A stretch of 64,000 bases of DNA from Odontesthes bonariensis (taxonomy: Eukaryota > Chordata > Actinopteri > Atheriniformes > Atherinopsidae): the NCBI RefSeq assembly GCF_027942865.1, contig NC_134515.1, positions 6,566,839-6,630,838 of the forward strand. The letters are read 5' to 3'. Each line of letters starts with the position of its first letter. The first letter of the stretch is position 1. The notes under the pieces were generated by a model, which was not told the DNA's origin, ran no database searches, and worked only from the letters and a program-made list of their open reading frames with translations. This document shows, in pieces, positions 48,101 to 59,971 of this stretch. Both the position numbers and the translations under genes were made by a program.

Positions 48101-51100
48101 TGCTCAATGACGTATCACTCAACCTGCAGAGGCTCAGTCAGCATCCCCAGGTAGATCTGACTATATGTTTTTTCCCTAAGAAGTCTAATATTTAGGCTTA
48201 AGTTCATATACATAATTCCCTTTATTACAAAGTCCATGTCTGTGTGGGACTGCTATCCTGAAAATGCATTTCATCTCTTTTTACCGTCTTGCTTTCCAGG
48301 CTCCGCGTGTGTTGACAGTGATGTTGACTCACTCTGACTGCAGCCTGCTGCCTCTGATTGGGGACATTGTTCAGGATGTGCTGATGGCTCTGGACCTTAG
48401 CTACGTTCACTCAGCTGCTCCTTTCTGCTCTGTGCTGCATGCGCTCATGAAGGCACTGGGTAAGATTTCAAAAGTGATGTCATCTCATTATTTACATATA
48501 CTGTCAGCAAGTGACTCATACTATACCGTATCATACAGCCTGATTCTCACTGGTACTGTTAAATAAAACCACGGGGCACCATTTGGTGAGGGAAAACTTA
48601 AAAAAATATTGTCGGGAAAAAAAGGTTTCTCTTTGGAATATTTAAAAGATTTTGTTTACTGCAGCTTTATTTTATTCATCTTCAACCTATGTTTGCATGC
48701 CATGCTGTTCTTTATTTTCCCTTTTAGCAAGGTGGTTTCCTCCCACATGCAGCTGTATCATTAAGTCCGCCAGTTCCAAGCGAGCCTCCACCGAACAGGA
48801 AGACTTTGACATTCGCCAGTTCCTGCTGGATTACCGCAAACAGAAAGACTTGGCAGAGGGCGTTGGGATGGAGGAGGATGACACAGAGGATCTTGGTAAT
48901 ATGAAGCCTAACCCAGAGCAAAACAGAGTGGTATAATTTGTGTATTTTTAGTGTTGGTTATATTAAAATGAATGTGTTTGTGACATGGATTACAATTAAA
49001 GTTAAAAATACGGTAACCTCATGAACATTGCATTTTAACATACGGCAAATAAAGCATTTTGGGTGGCATGATTCATCACCACATGCATTCACTGTCATTC
49101 TAGAGGTCCCTCCTCGTACAGAGTGTGAGGATGCTGAAGATACCGGTGGTCCTGACGTGAAATCAGAACTTCCCTTACATCTCAGCATTACTAAAGATGT
49201 AATGGAGCGATGCATTCACCTGCTGTCAGACCCAAGCCTCAGGCTCAGACTCAAGGTATTGTGTTTGTGGTGGGATGTGCACTGAAGGGAGATCATTGAT
49301 TTTTATGATAGTTTTACTTATTTTGTTTTTATTATTTGTTTGATTAGGACAATGCACATTAACCAACACCAGAGCATCAATGTAAATATGCCAGAGTTAG
49401 CACAGTTGCTAAATTTCATCCGTTGTCCTAAGGCCGGTATAATAAAAAAACATACAGACAATACACCATGACAAATGGATATAACATGTAGAAATCTTAC
49501 ACCAAAAAAAAAAATAATAATACTAATTCACATCAAAGTTCATCAAGAGTCCATACACAAAATGGAAAATACGGAGGGGTTACCCATGAGAGCAGGTCTG
49601 GGTTGTTTTCAACCACTTGTTAAGGGTCTTTTTAAAGGTGGTGTAATTGTCACAGTTTCTAACATGAGTTGGCAGTGTGTTTCTCTGATGGACACCACCA
49701 TTTAGCTAAATTTAGTCCTGCGCCACTGTACATCACAGTCTCCTCTAGTCTGTGCTCTGGTGTTTACTCTAGAGGATTTTGTCTTTATGAAATCCTCTAA
49801 TAGTGGAGGGGCTAATCCTTTCAAAACCTTAAAGATGAGACAGACATCCAAAAACAGCTGATAGCTATCAAGGTCCAAGATTTTATACTTTTTAATAATT
49901 TTACAATAATGGTAATGTATAGTAGTCCCAATAAGGATACTTTTCCATTTTACAGCAACATTTTTTTCTATTTTTATCACAATCCATCCAACAAATGTTC
50001 AGACGTCTTTTGAATTACCATTTTATAAATACAAAATTCTATACACTTCATACGTGAATAAAAGATGTATTATTGTTGGATGTACTGTATGTTTTTGTCC
50101 AAAGGTGCTAGACATCCTGGAGCTGTGTGTATTTGTACTGAGTGAGATGGAAAATGAACTGCTGCCCATGGCTCATCGTTGCTGGCCAGCCCTCCTGCAG
50201 AGACTCACAGCTGATGACCCATTAGCTGTCCTCAGAGCCTTCAGGGTGTGTAAAACAAATTTCCCTTTCCACTGAATTAGTAATAGTTATGAAAATTGCT
50301 TTTTTTCTGATAAACTTTGAGAAGTATGTAATGTGTTGCTGAATTGCTGAACAGCTTGATATTGTAAATAGGAATTCAAGGAGATTCTAAACTCTATGAT
50401 TATTAGAAATAACATTTTGACTTGTAAAGCAGGTAATGTTTAATCAGTCAAAGGCCGTGGCTGTAAGTAAGCACTAATTACCAGCTTATAATGAAACTGC
50501 TGCGATGGTTACTTTTTGTAACACAAAAACTACCTATGCCAGATTTTATGGAATGTGGTGGCCAAGTTGGATCATGGCCAAAAAGAACATATTGAATTTC
50601 TGTGCCGACTGAATCGGAAACTACAGCACTGGGCCTGGTGGAAGCTGTGTAAGAGATGAAAATAGTATTTACAGTAGAAAAGGAGAAAAATCATTCAATT
50701 GTTTGCAGATTGTCTTGCTAGAGCTGGCTTCTCAAATGATTTCAGACTTAACAGACCACAAAAAGGATAAACATGGCCTCCTGATGATTAAAATTGAAGT
50801 TGTTTGATCATGTATTTCACTTGACTTGTTTTCTTCAGATTCTTACTGATTAATTTACAAAGTTGGTCCTAATTAGTCTATAAATGGTCATGCTTGTTAC
50901 TGGAGCATTCTACTGCATTTTGACAATGTTCTTCATTTGAAAAAAAATGTACACATCAGATGCTGTGTACGCTGGGTGAAACATGTGGTGACTTTCTGAG
51001 GAGGAGGGTTTCTAAAGAGGTCCTTCCCAAGCTGAGCTCTTTTCTGGCGCGGCAGGCTCCAATCAGCGCCAAGGCCGGGCCAGTCTACACACACACCCTG

Positions 51101-54100
51101 GCCTACAAACTGCAGCTGGCTGTACTACAGGGGCTGGGCTCACTGTGCCAGAAGCTGGATCTGGGTAAGAGAATAAAAACACAATATGCAAACATGCAAA
51201 GGTTTCCTAAGACACAATGTGCAGTAGCATTCTGTAGGATTTTACCAGGCATGATTTTATAGTATGACCGTGACAGGGAAAAAGTGGGCAAAAAGAGAAA
51301 ATTAGCCATGGCAAGACAGTTAGTCTTTGTATGGTAGTTCATTTGAGGAAGATTAATTCAATTCAATTAAATTCAAATCAGTTTTATTTATATAGCGCCA
51401 AATTACAACAAATGTCATCTCAAGGCACTTAAATAATACAGTCCAATTGGAGTTCAATTCATTGTAATCATAATCCAATCCATAATTCATATAGAGCCAT
51501 TTCAAAAAACAATTTCCGAGCCAAGCAAACCAACAGATTGCACCGAAACTTCTCTTCAGTCCAATCTCCCATCCTGTGGAGAGGAACGACTCCCTTTTAA
51601 CAGGAAGAAACCTCTGGCAGAACCAGACTCAGGAAGGGTGGCCATCCGCCTCCACCAGCCGGTGTTTGAGAAGAGAGGAAAGAGGGGACAACGAACACCG
51701 TAACACCATTCAAAGGATACCTTTTGGAACAGGGAAACACGAGTTAATGACCACAATAATGTCACCTGTACATAATATCATTTGGGAAATTAAGCGGGGG
51801 GAAAGAGAGCCAAGTGAGGAAAGGTGTAACATGTGAGGCCCCCCATTAACATTATGAAATAACATTATATATTTTCAAGCAAGAATATACTGATAATATG
51901 GATTTCTCTTTTCGAGTAATGGTAATGATAGTAATATTACACTGTTATTTAATAAGTAATCAGTGTTCAAAATCAAATATTACTGTGTTCTGTAAATTCA
52001 GCCATAATTTTGTTTGCTAAATATTGAAATGCCTTGAGGTTAGAGCTCACCGCACGCATGAACATACAGTTTAGCAGGATGAGGGCGTTCAGATAAATCA
52101 CAACCCTGTTCCTTTATTTTCCCTGCCACTAGGTGGCAGTCTTGTACAGCACTGGAAACATATTGGGGGACTACAACATGAGTCAGTGTATCTCATTTCT
52201 CCATTTTTGTTTCATTATTGAAGTCTGGAGGCTGTGATCTCATTTTCCATCTGATAAATATGATTGTGAAACTTATGAGTGTCTTTGTAATGTTAACTTA
52301 CACTATGTCTATTTCTGTGTGTGTGATGATAACATGCATTGTGGAGGCAGGCATGTTTTTCATCACAGTGAACATTCTTTCAGATTTTTACATTTGTGTT
52401 TGGTTTTATTCGACAACTGTTATACATTTCATTCCTCTCATACATAAACCATAATGGGAAAGCATCATCAAAAATGCTAACAGGCAGTGGCAGCCCTTGC
52501 GTTCAACATATTTAAATGAAGATACAGACCTCAGCCAGCTGAGCCAACAGGATGCTGCTGAACCCTCAGTTGCACACACAATCACGTCATCCAAGCTCCT
52601 GTTCTCCCTCAAGCTGCATTTCACCACAGCAAAGAAAGAATTGCTGTTAAATGTGCAATCAGCCAATCAAGACCCTACAGAAGGGAAGGCCATTTAATTG
52701 ATAGGTTAGGACTTCTGTTTTTGTTGTTTGCTGATGTTGTGGTTTTTTTATGCCTGACATAGTTTCAATTTAATGACTTAGAATATTAATTGAGAGTGGA
52801 CTGGTGGCTCAGTGCCAGTATAATTCCAGTTGTATAATTATGAAATGGTAATTCTGTTCATTTAGGCTGTAACACATATTGGCTTTAGTTTTCCAACTTT
52901 CCAACACTGCTACATTTTTAAAGAGAAAATATTGTACTTTCAGTGGTACAACAAGACTCTTTAGATATGTTGGGAGTACTTATACCCTCTGTGTTTCTGT
53001 TCTGCTTGTGTGGTTTTCAGTGGATAAGTACAGCGGTTTCAGGAAAACAATGTAGAAATACTTCAATCACCTCCAAGAGGAGGTGGTGCTTGCAAATAGT
53101 GTTCTCATTCATTAAATATCATTCAGAAATATCTTTTTTTCATGAACAGTGAGTATTTCAGAATTGATTGGCAGGGCAGCAATGGGGGGGGCAATTGTTA
53201 AGCAGATTATACATTTTAAAAATCTGTTTAAAATGTTGATTTTAGGGATGATGTTGTAAGTTTTAATTAACAGACAAAATGGGGATTTGATCTTAAAGTG
53301 TAGATTTACCAGACTAGTCACTAGCACAGTGGGGATGTGAGATCAGTAATAGCGCTAACATCACAAATGCTGCACGCTCCAAGTGGAACTCATCACTGAC
53401 AGATGAAACATTAGCAGCCTGTGACACAAGTTAACACCGATGTCGGCAGCCTTTGCTCAGCCAACAGTAGATTTACAACAGCAGCAGTTCAGAAATAATT
53501 TGGCTTTTCAAATGATAGAAAGAAAGATTTGCTTTAGGTAAATTTGATTTTAAAGAAATGTAGATGTTATGAAAAGCAGTTTATGTGTCCCCCCCCCCCT
53601 CTTCATCCTCCCCACATTGTATTTGAATAATACTCTGAACTGTAGTACACTGAGCCTTCTAAGTTGAACCTAAATGTTCTACAACAAACCATCACATTCA
53701 GTAAAGCATGTAGAAATATCTCTTAATTTAGAAGTTAATAAATAGACATGCACTAACTACGTGCTACATTGCAGTGTGTTTGAGATGCTGGACTGTAATT
53801 GTGTTGCTCTGTGAAGTCATTGCCAACACTGTTAAGACTTCGTAGTTCGTAGCACACTAAGTGTGAACTGGACTGGTTTAACATGGAGATGACCCAGCTC
53901 TGAATAAGTGAAGAAAAAGGGAGAGTTAGTGGCTCAAACGCTCTAATGCGCAGACAGAAAAAGCAACGGTTAGTTTTAACATTCTAACCACACTGCGCTC
54001 TTCAGTCATTTGAGAAGTTTGAACTCTTTTAGCGTCTGAACGATGTGCAAAGCAAAGGTGAGAAAAGCCATCAAGTGCAGCAGAGAAGCCATCTGTACCT

Positions 54101-57100
54101 GTCTCTAACCATTCCTCCTTCCATTTTATGAAACCACTTAATCCAGTTCAGCAAGAGGTGGGGCACACCCTGGACAGCTTGCCGGTTCTTTACAGGGCCA
54201 CACAGAGAGAAACACCCCCCCCCCACATGCTACTGTCAATGTAGGATCAGTAATAACCGAACATGTGTGTTTTTGGATGGTGGGAGGAAGCTTCAGTATC
54301 CAGAGACAACCCATGCATGCACAGGGAGAACGTGCTCACAGACAAAGCCACAGCTGGGATTCGAACCAAAAACCCTCTTGCTTTGAGGCCCTTTGAGGCC
54401 ACCACACTGTGCAGCCCTACCTTTGTCCAATAAAAGTGTTTGTAACATATGCTGTTTGATCAGATGAAGTCAGGGCAATTGACACATTGCTCTTTGGTAT
54501 TGTATGAGTCTTTAAACAACTTAAGACCACTTAACATAAGTCTAGGTTAAATCACTGTGAACAATAGTAACGTAATCATTCTGGTCATAGAATACAGATG
54601 GTTTGAGAGAACATTGAAGCACGCCACCTTTGTTAAACTAAAAGACCATCTTTACAAATAGGAGCAACCTCAGTCAAATATAATGCAGTCCTGACATCCC
54701 TCCCCAGGGATCCCCTTTCACACCTGGATTTATACGAGGATTGAGTTGTTATTTATACAAGTTTTGGCTTAGAAATGATCCACAGGTGTAAAAATTATTT
54801 AGTTTTTTTTCTCTCTGAATCCATCAACATCCTTTGTCTATTGGCCTTCTGCTTTAAGAATTTATTACATTTCTACTTTTTTTTACTATTTTCTTGGAAA
54901 CCTATTATTGACATCATGAAACTGCCCCAGGCGGATCATGTTCAGCCTTAGCTGATATAGGTTTTTTTTCCACAATGAAACTACTGTCGATCATTTGCAA
55001 TAATAATAACTTAATAATGCATGCAATGTAATGTTAATCAGAAAATTTGAAACAGTTGAAAAGTATATTTCAACTCCTGGGTGGGCGTTTCAATTGTGAA
55101 TTATTTCGATCTTGTAATTGGCTGCAAGAATTCATCCAAAATTTATTTTGTAAAATCTAGGATTATAGTTCAGCCAATCCATGAAATCCTCGGAACCATG
55201 CTCAAATGAGACTTTTCTGTCACATTAAAGAAAGAATAGTCCATGCTTTTAAGATTTATACAATGTTTTTTCTCTCTGGAACTTCATGCTGTTCTCCTTC
55301 CTATCAAGAGGAGAGGGATTTGGTGTTGGAGATGTAGAAAATACGAAAGAGCGGGAGAGAAACAGTCAGCGGCTGTAGCCTCATGTGAATACCGATTTGG
55401 CTACAGCTTACCCCTGGGACGCCTGCAGCAAGCCAATTACCAAGCCTTAGTCACAGAGAGAAAGACAGAAACATAGATTGACTGAAGCCACTGATACATT
55501 TCAACCCCAACTCTACCTTCAGCTCGAATTCCACAAAATCTAACAGCAACTAGCCCTCTTCACTTTGGTATTTCTTCCTTCTCTGCTTCCCTCCAAGCAC
55601 CTTGATTCCACAAAAGACTACAGACTTTGAGTACAGCAGCAGAAAGGGAGGAAGAAAGGGGATAAAAGCGGTTGCTAAATAATCCTATTTAACTCTGAAA
55701 TGTGCACTGCTGCTTTTATTCTTGACTCACAGCGAGCAGGCCTGTTCGAGCCGAGTGTGGGTTGAATTGGTAAATAGAGTAAGCAGAGAGGGAGACAGAC
55801 ATGTTTTGAAATGAGGTTTGAAAGGCAGCCCAGTTTGCAGCTTAGGGAATAGCTAAATATCTGCTGGGAAGGATGCAGAAAGAGAGACAGGGGGAGAGAA
55901 ATGGAAAGAGGAGATGAAAGTAGAGAGATATCAGTTGGATGGAGGGAGCGGGAGCCGGCAAGACTGACGGATACAGGTAGTGAATGGCAGAAAAAGGAGC
56001 AGAGGCAGATGTGTCAAAACACGTGAAACAAGAAGACTTTAGGATATAAAGATGGAGGGAAGGATGGATGTACACTGGAAAAAATGCCCCTCCAAAAATA
56101 AGTAAAAAAAACAACAAATACGAGACGTTTTTGCTTGAAATAAGCAAAAAAATCTGCCAATGGAACCAATGAAAATCGGCTTGTCAAGATTTCTTGAAAT
56201 AAAATGTGATATTTAGGACTTTTGAGTTAAAAGTGATCTTGAAATTAGCTTAAAAACCTCTTCAAATGAAAAAAAAAAGCTTGTTTCATATGAAATCTGA
56301 CTCAAAACAAGATGTTTTCAAGACTTTTTCACTTAACAAGATATTCAAGATGTATTGTATTAAAACAAGTCCCTATATCTGGCTGAAATGGTACTTGTTA
56401 GGCAATTGTGTCTTATATCAAGTGTAATGAGATACTCAATGAGACAAATATACTTGGTAAGATTTAGATTTTTTTCCAGTGTAAAAAGCAAGTTCTTTTT
56501 TTCAACATTGGGAAAGAGAGAATGTGAGAAATCTAGAGATGTACAAATCCCCACCTCAACAGTTTATCTCAGCTCATTACAGTTAGAGAAAGTAAAGTCC
56601 AGGCTTGCACTACTTTTTCTTCTGTCATCTTCTTTTCTTCTTATTTTATCCATCAGCTTTCCAATCTGCCATCTCTATCTGTATTCTGAGATGGTTTTAA
56701 TCAGTTTAAATAAAAAAGTGCAGTCCCACACGTATTTAAAAACTCAAAGGCAATAAGGACTTATTAAGTTGCTTTGTTTTTGAAATTTTCCAGGCCATCC
56801 TGTTTATTGATCGTGACATTCTACAGATTTTCGCTTTGCTGAAAAGGCTCTATGCATACTGATTGTTGTTTAAATGAAATGCTTTGAAGGTCATGTGTTT
56901 GGTTTTCTCAGGTGAAGCAGATCTCGATGCTGTATGTGAAGCTTGTCTGCCCTATCTGAGCTGCAGGCAACCCATCAGAATGCAAGAAGCCTGTCTAAGG
57001 TAAACCTTTATTAAAGGCCTTTGTAGTGGTGGAAAATGAACAGGAAGTACATCATGTAGCTACAGTTTTGAGGTATTTGAGTGTAGGCTTGTCACAGATA

Positions 57101-59971
57101 TTTCATAGTCAACTGATTGCCATTTCTTTTCACTGGATGTGATCATTTTGTATTTGAATCTTTTTAGTTCACCTATAAAAACAGCTTAATGTAACTAACA
57201 GAAATTGCATATTTTGATCTGTCTGCGTTGGTTACAGATGTTTGCACCCAATCCTTTTGCTAATGCCACCAAATGTTGATATCGGGTCAATTAAATTCAA
57301 ATATTCAATCAACACTATTTTTGATGAACTTCTATTCATATTGATGGCATTATCCAGACTGCACAGCATTTATGAGGGCACATTCTGGTTTTAAGCCAAA
57401 TGAAAAAGGAGAGCCAATATCTCAGAGGCAGCAATTAGATGGATTTGGGGGCGGTCGGTGGCGCAGTGGGTTAAGCAGCTGCCCCATGTACAGAGGCTAC
57501 AGTCCTCACTGCAGCTGGCCCCGGTTCGAGTCCCGCACCGAGCGGCCCTTTGCTGCATGTCTCCCCCCTATCTCTGCCCCCTGCTTCCTGTCTCTCCCCA
57601 ACTGTCCTATCCATTAAAAGCATAAAAAAGCCCCCCAAAAAATATATTAAATAAAAATTAGATGGATTTGAATTAAAGAGAAAAAGTTGCTAGTTTCATT
57701 AATCTAAAACGAACAGAAACAAAGACAGTATTATTATTCCAATTGTTTGTGTGTCAGTTAATTGTCAACTGAAACTTTTCATTACATTTTTATTTGGCTG
57801 CAGTAATTTAGAAAATGTTCTTTAGTGTTACAAATCGAGTCCACCTCACTAAGCTGTCTTTGAGGTTGTTACCGTTTACATGCAGCTTACAAGTTAATAT
57901 CAGTTAAATATGCATACACTATAATACTTAAATCTTCCTGATGTATTGTGGTGTGTTTTCTTTTGCTTTCAATACTTTACTCTTTCAGTGAAATGATAGC
58001 AATTTATAAATCTATACTTTTACCTTTAAGTCAGTCCGGCTTTAAGTCTTATTTTGAGCTCCATACACCAACAATAAATGTTCTGCCAGAGATACAGTTC
58101 TGGTCTTTTTATGACTATAAGAGACTGTTTTGGGGTTTTTTTGAGCACCAATTAGGCTTTTTCCCCTTAATTATTCATTGCAATTTTTAATTATGTAAAC
58201 ATGAATACTTTAAGTTATTTGACACATTAATAGTTTTCGTCAGGGCTCTTGTAATTTAAAATAAGTATTATTAAAAAGAGAAATTGATTATTTATTTATG
58301 TTTACTTAAGTAAAGGTTGTATAGTACTTCCCCTTCACAATTCACATAATATGATAATCAATATGACTGACACACTCTATAATGTTTGAATCTTGATTAT
58401 TATTTTTTTTTAATCTTTCCAAGCTGCATTAGACAGAATGTGCTTCCTTTAGAAGAGGGAATTTGTATCGCTGGTTTGGCAGCTAACAGCCACCTGACAT
58501 GATGAACTAAGAAATAACAGCAAAATGTAGTCCAGATGTCAGTCCCCCAGAATTGTGGACTGATCCTTTGTGGGTGTTCTGTCATACTGTGACATGTCTG
58601 AAATGCTCTCATTCACTGTCTCATGTGTGGGGTGCTGGGCTGTAACAGGGTAAAATTCACAACAAGAGTTCAGACCTAACTTATGGCCATGACTATAACA
58701 AATCCTAAGCCCCTCATGGCATCTGCTTTAATATTTTATACACCATTTTAAATGGTCTTCTATTGAGAATAGAATGTATGCGACTGATTGGAATTCAGTT
58801 TAAATACATAAACAGCTTTAACCTTAAAATGATAAAGCTTGCTATTCCTGAAAGTTTCTGAATATGCAAGCCATCCTTGTTAAAGACGCTCGCTATACAT
58901 CACCTTTTAAAAAGAATATTTTTATGGATTTTAAAGTAATCCTGGTGAGTAAAAATAAGTCAGCATTAAATATACTTACATTGCAGTGCAAAAGATTTGA
59001 GCCCCTGCCCTCCGTCCTTTCTTTATATATTGCCAGGAAAACAGGAAATGGGTGCAGTGATTTATTGAAACATGCAAACTTAAATGGGAACAGAATATAT
59101 CAGGCAAAACGGAGCAATTCTAATGAGCTTTAAAGTCAATACACCTGAGCACCTTTGTTCTTCAACACAGCCTGAACCCTCTTCAGGAATAGTTCTCCAG
59201 GCTTCTTGAAGGACATCCCAAAGCTGTCCTTTGGATGTTGGCTGCCTTTTGTTCCGTTCTCTGTCAACATGATCCCACACTGCTTCAATAAAATTGTGAT
59301 CCAGGCTCTGAGGCAGATTTATCCCTCCGTAAGACCTGTTGCCGCTGAGGTTCATTCTTGTTCTCGTGTCATTTGGCCTACCTCAGCCTTTTCTCCCTGT
59401 TTCCCTCCTTTAATGTTGGCTTCCTGCCAGCCACCCTTCCACTGAGATCATTTCTGATGAGGCCTTAGCCTGGAGGTCTATTGCTCAAGGCCACTTTAAA
59501 TTATTAAATTAGTGTGACTGTTTGGAAGCAAATTATAAAGAAATATGGGGTGGCTTAAGACATTTGCACATACTGTAAAGACTTTCTTAGTGTAATAAAA
59601 ACAAAGTTACATAAAAGCAGTGTCAGTAAATAGTCCATAGTCAAACTGTAAGTATGCCATAGCCAGCAAATCTGCTCAATCTATTACTAAGGATTAAAGA
59701 ACAGTGTTTTTCCAAAGAGCTAACCCTGGCAACTTTTCCCTCTCTTCACAGTGTTTTCCGACACTTAATCCAGGTGGATCCGGACACCTTCTGGTTTACT
59801 CTAAATGAGCTGCACTGCCCCTCCTCCTACATCCCTCCCCACCCCGATCTTGAGCCTGTGCAGCTGAGTGGGATGGGCAGACCAAGAGACGAGTACTCAG
59901 ACAATGTGTTCAAACTGCTCAGGGAGGAATTTGGCCCATTTGTTGAAACAGTTAACCAGCCAGTCGGTTAA
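42176..59971 (+). CDS. tti1: TELO2-interacting protein 1 (TTT complex HEAT-repeat protein)
   Basis: Scaffold of the TELO2-TTI1-TTI2 complex, which works with HSP90 to mature PIKK kinases (mTOR, ATM, ATR, DNA-PKcs, SMG1, TRRAP). Exons: 42162-42901 (5' end non-coding), 43092-43429, 43523-43811, 45437-45614, 45765-46057, 47734-48150, 48300-48459, 48728-48895, 49104-49255, 50105-50245, 50960-51164, 56912-56999 and 59752-59971. All are GT-AG and in phase. The first ATG, 42176, gives 1124 residues; ATG 42188 ([16 protein letters not shown]) aligns exactly with the human start and gives 1120 (human 1089). Landmarks: [110 protein letters not shown] and a conserved C-terminal [21 protein letters not shown]. 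An acidic low-complexity loop lies near EEDDTEDLG. Confidence 0.97.
43430..43522 (+). other. tti1 93-nt intron, open in frame
   Basis: GTCGGT donor after AGAGAG and TCTTTAAG acceptor before GTGTGAGG. It is 31 codons long with no stop in the reading frame, so retention would insert 31 residues without a shift. Human TTI1 continues directly across this point (...IQAQCNKVL...), which supports removal as the norm. Confidence 0.75.
43812..45436 (+). other. tti1 intron 3
   Basis: 1.6-kb intron. The part 44600-44875 resembles a teleost SINE-like repeat; the remainder is AT-rich with no recognised feature. Confidence 0.75.
44600..44875 (-). mobile_element. SINE-like repeat fragment
   Basis: The segment GGGGTTCAGTGTTGTGCCCAAAGGCACTTTGGC and the nearby TACCACCTAAGCGCTGCC are characteristic of an abundant teleost interspersed repeat. 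Ends and duplication were not defined. Confidence 0.45.
46058..47733 (+). other. tti1 intron 5
   Basis: 1.68-kb intron. It contains one 5'-truncated SINE (47287-47405). The remainder is AT-rich without a recognised feature, and the acceptor is preceded by a long T-run. Confidence 0.8.
47287..47405 (-). mobile_element. 5'-truncated ATGG-tailed SINE
   Basis: Only the last 97 bp of the family at 14864-15258, reversed (47298-47394), bracketed by an exact 11-bp duplication TTTTGAAATAT (47287-47297 and 47395-47405). Truncation at the 5' end with an intact tail is the mark of target-primed reverse transcription. Confidence 0.85.
49256..50104 (+). other. tti1 intron 9
   Basis: Intron of 849 bp, most of it a reversed LINE fragment (49320-49980). 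The acceptor TTTGTCCAAAG precedes GTGCTAGAC. Confidence 0.8.
49320..49980 (-). mobile_element. Non-LTR retrotransposon fragment
   Basis: The reverse strand at 49702-49980 reads as the end of a reverse-transcriptase ORF ([20 protein letters not shown], then a basic Cys-poor tail), a pattern seen at the C-terminus of fish LINE ORF2 proteins. It then runs into AT-rich 3' sequence. It is truncated and cannot be autonomous. The clade was not resolved. Confidence 0.6.
50246..50959 (+). other. tti1 intron 10
   Basis: AT-rich 714-bp intron with no recognised repeat or RNA gene. Confidence 0.8.
51352..51840 (-). mobile_element. Teleost non-LTR/SINE-type repeat
   Basis: Begins with the tail-like TTTTATTTATATAGCGCC and contains CCTTTTAACAGGAAGAAACC and GCAGAACCAGACTCAGGAAG, strings that recur in many fish genomes. 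Orientation is from the position of the tail. No intact ORF or duplication was identified. Confidence 0.6.
52123..52139. promoter_or_regulatory. CTCF-like palindromic site
   Basis: CTGCCACTAGGTGGCAG matches the CTCF core (CCAC-Y/N-AG-R/G-GGC) on both strands. It is only a motif match; similar strings occur inside some fish repeats. Confidence 0.35.
54138..54416 (-). mobile_element. Degenerate ATGG-tailed SINE copy
   Basis: Reversed and diverged relative of the family at 14864-15258. The segments GGGGCACACCCTGGACAG, GTTTTTGGATGGTGGGAGGA, CACAGGGAGAACGTG and CTGGGATTCGAACC (B box complement) are in the expected order. No clear target duplication, so it is probably older than the other copies. 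Confidence 0.7.
56071..56483. mobile_element. TA-flanked MITE with CACTGGAAAAAA ends
   Basis: Terminal inverted repeats CACTGGAAAAAAT (56073) and ATTTTTTTCCAGTG (ending 56481), with TA on both sides, 409 bp, no ORF. The TA duplication suggests mobilisation by a Tc1/mariner-type transposase. Confidence 0.75.
57433..57670 (+). mobile_element. tRNA-derived SINE with intact A and B boxes
   Basis: An exact 15-bp duplication AATTAGATGGATTTG (57433-57447 and 57656-57670) flanks a 208-bp element. The head has A box TGGCGCAGTGG and B box GGTTCGAGTCC at tRNA-like spacing, then a pyrimidine-rich unit and an A-rich tail. It is a better-preserved copy of the family at 28193-28390. It would score as a tRNA-like hit but lacks a plausible anticodon-loop fold and is a SINE. 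Confidence 0.88.
58978..59577 (-). mobile_element. Internally deleted Tc1-like transposon
   Basis: The ends TACATTGCAGTGCAAAAGAT (58977 on) and the complement of TACAGTATGTGCAAATGTCTTAAG (ending 59577) are imperfect inverted repeats beginning and ending in TA. The reverse-strand segment 59130-59355 reads [20 protein letters not shown], recalling the NLNPIExxWxxxK motif near the end of Tc1 transposases. At about 600 bp it is far shorter than the usual 1.6 kb and is broken. Confidence 0.7.

Larger units (their letters stand above)
51165..56911 (+). other. tti1 intron 11, large repeat-bearing intron
   Basis: 5.7-kb intron, by far the longest in the gene. It holds a retroelement fragment (51352-51840), a CTCF-like palindrome (52123-52139), a degenerate SINE (54138-54416) and a TA-flanked MITE (56071-56483). 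Short open frames here have no similarity that I recognise. No exon corresponding to a missing part of TTI1 is expected, because exons 11 and 12 join in phase. Confidence 0.8.
57000..59751 (+). other. tti1 intron 12
   Basis: 2.75-kb intron before the last exon. It contains a complete SINE (57433-57670) and an internally deleted Tc1-like element (58978-59577). Confidence 0.85.
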
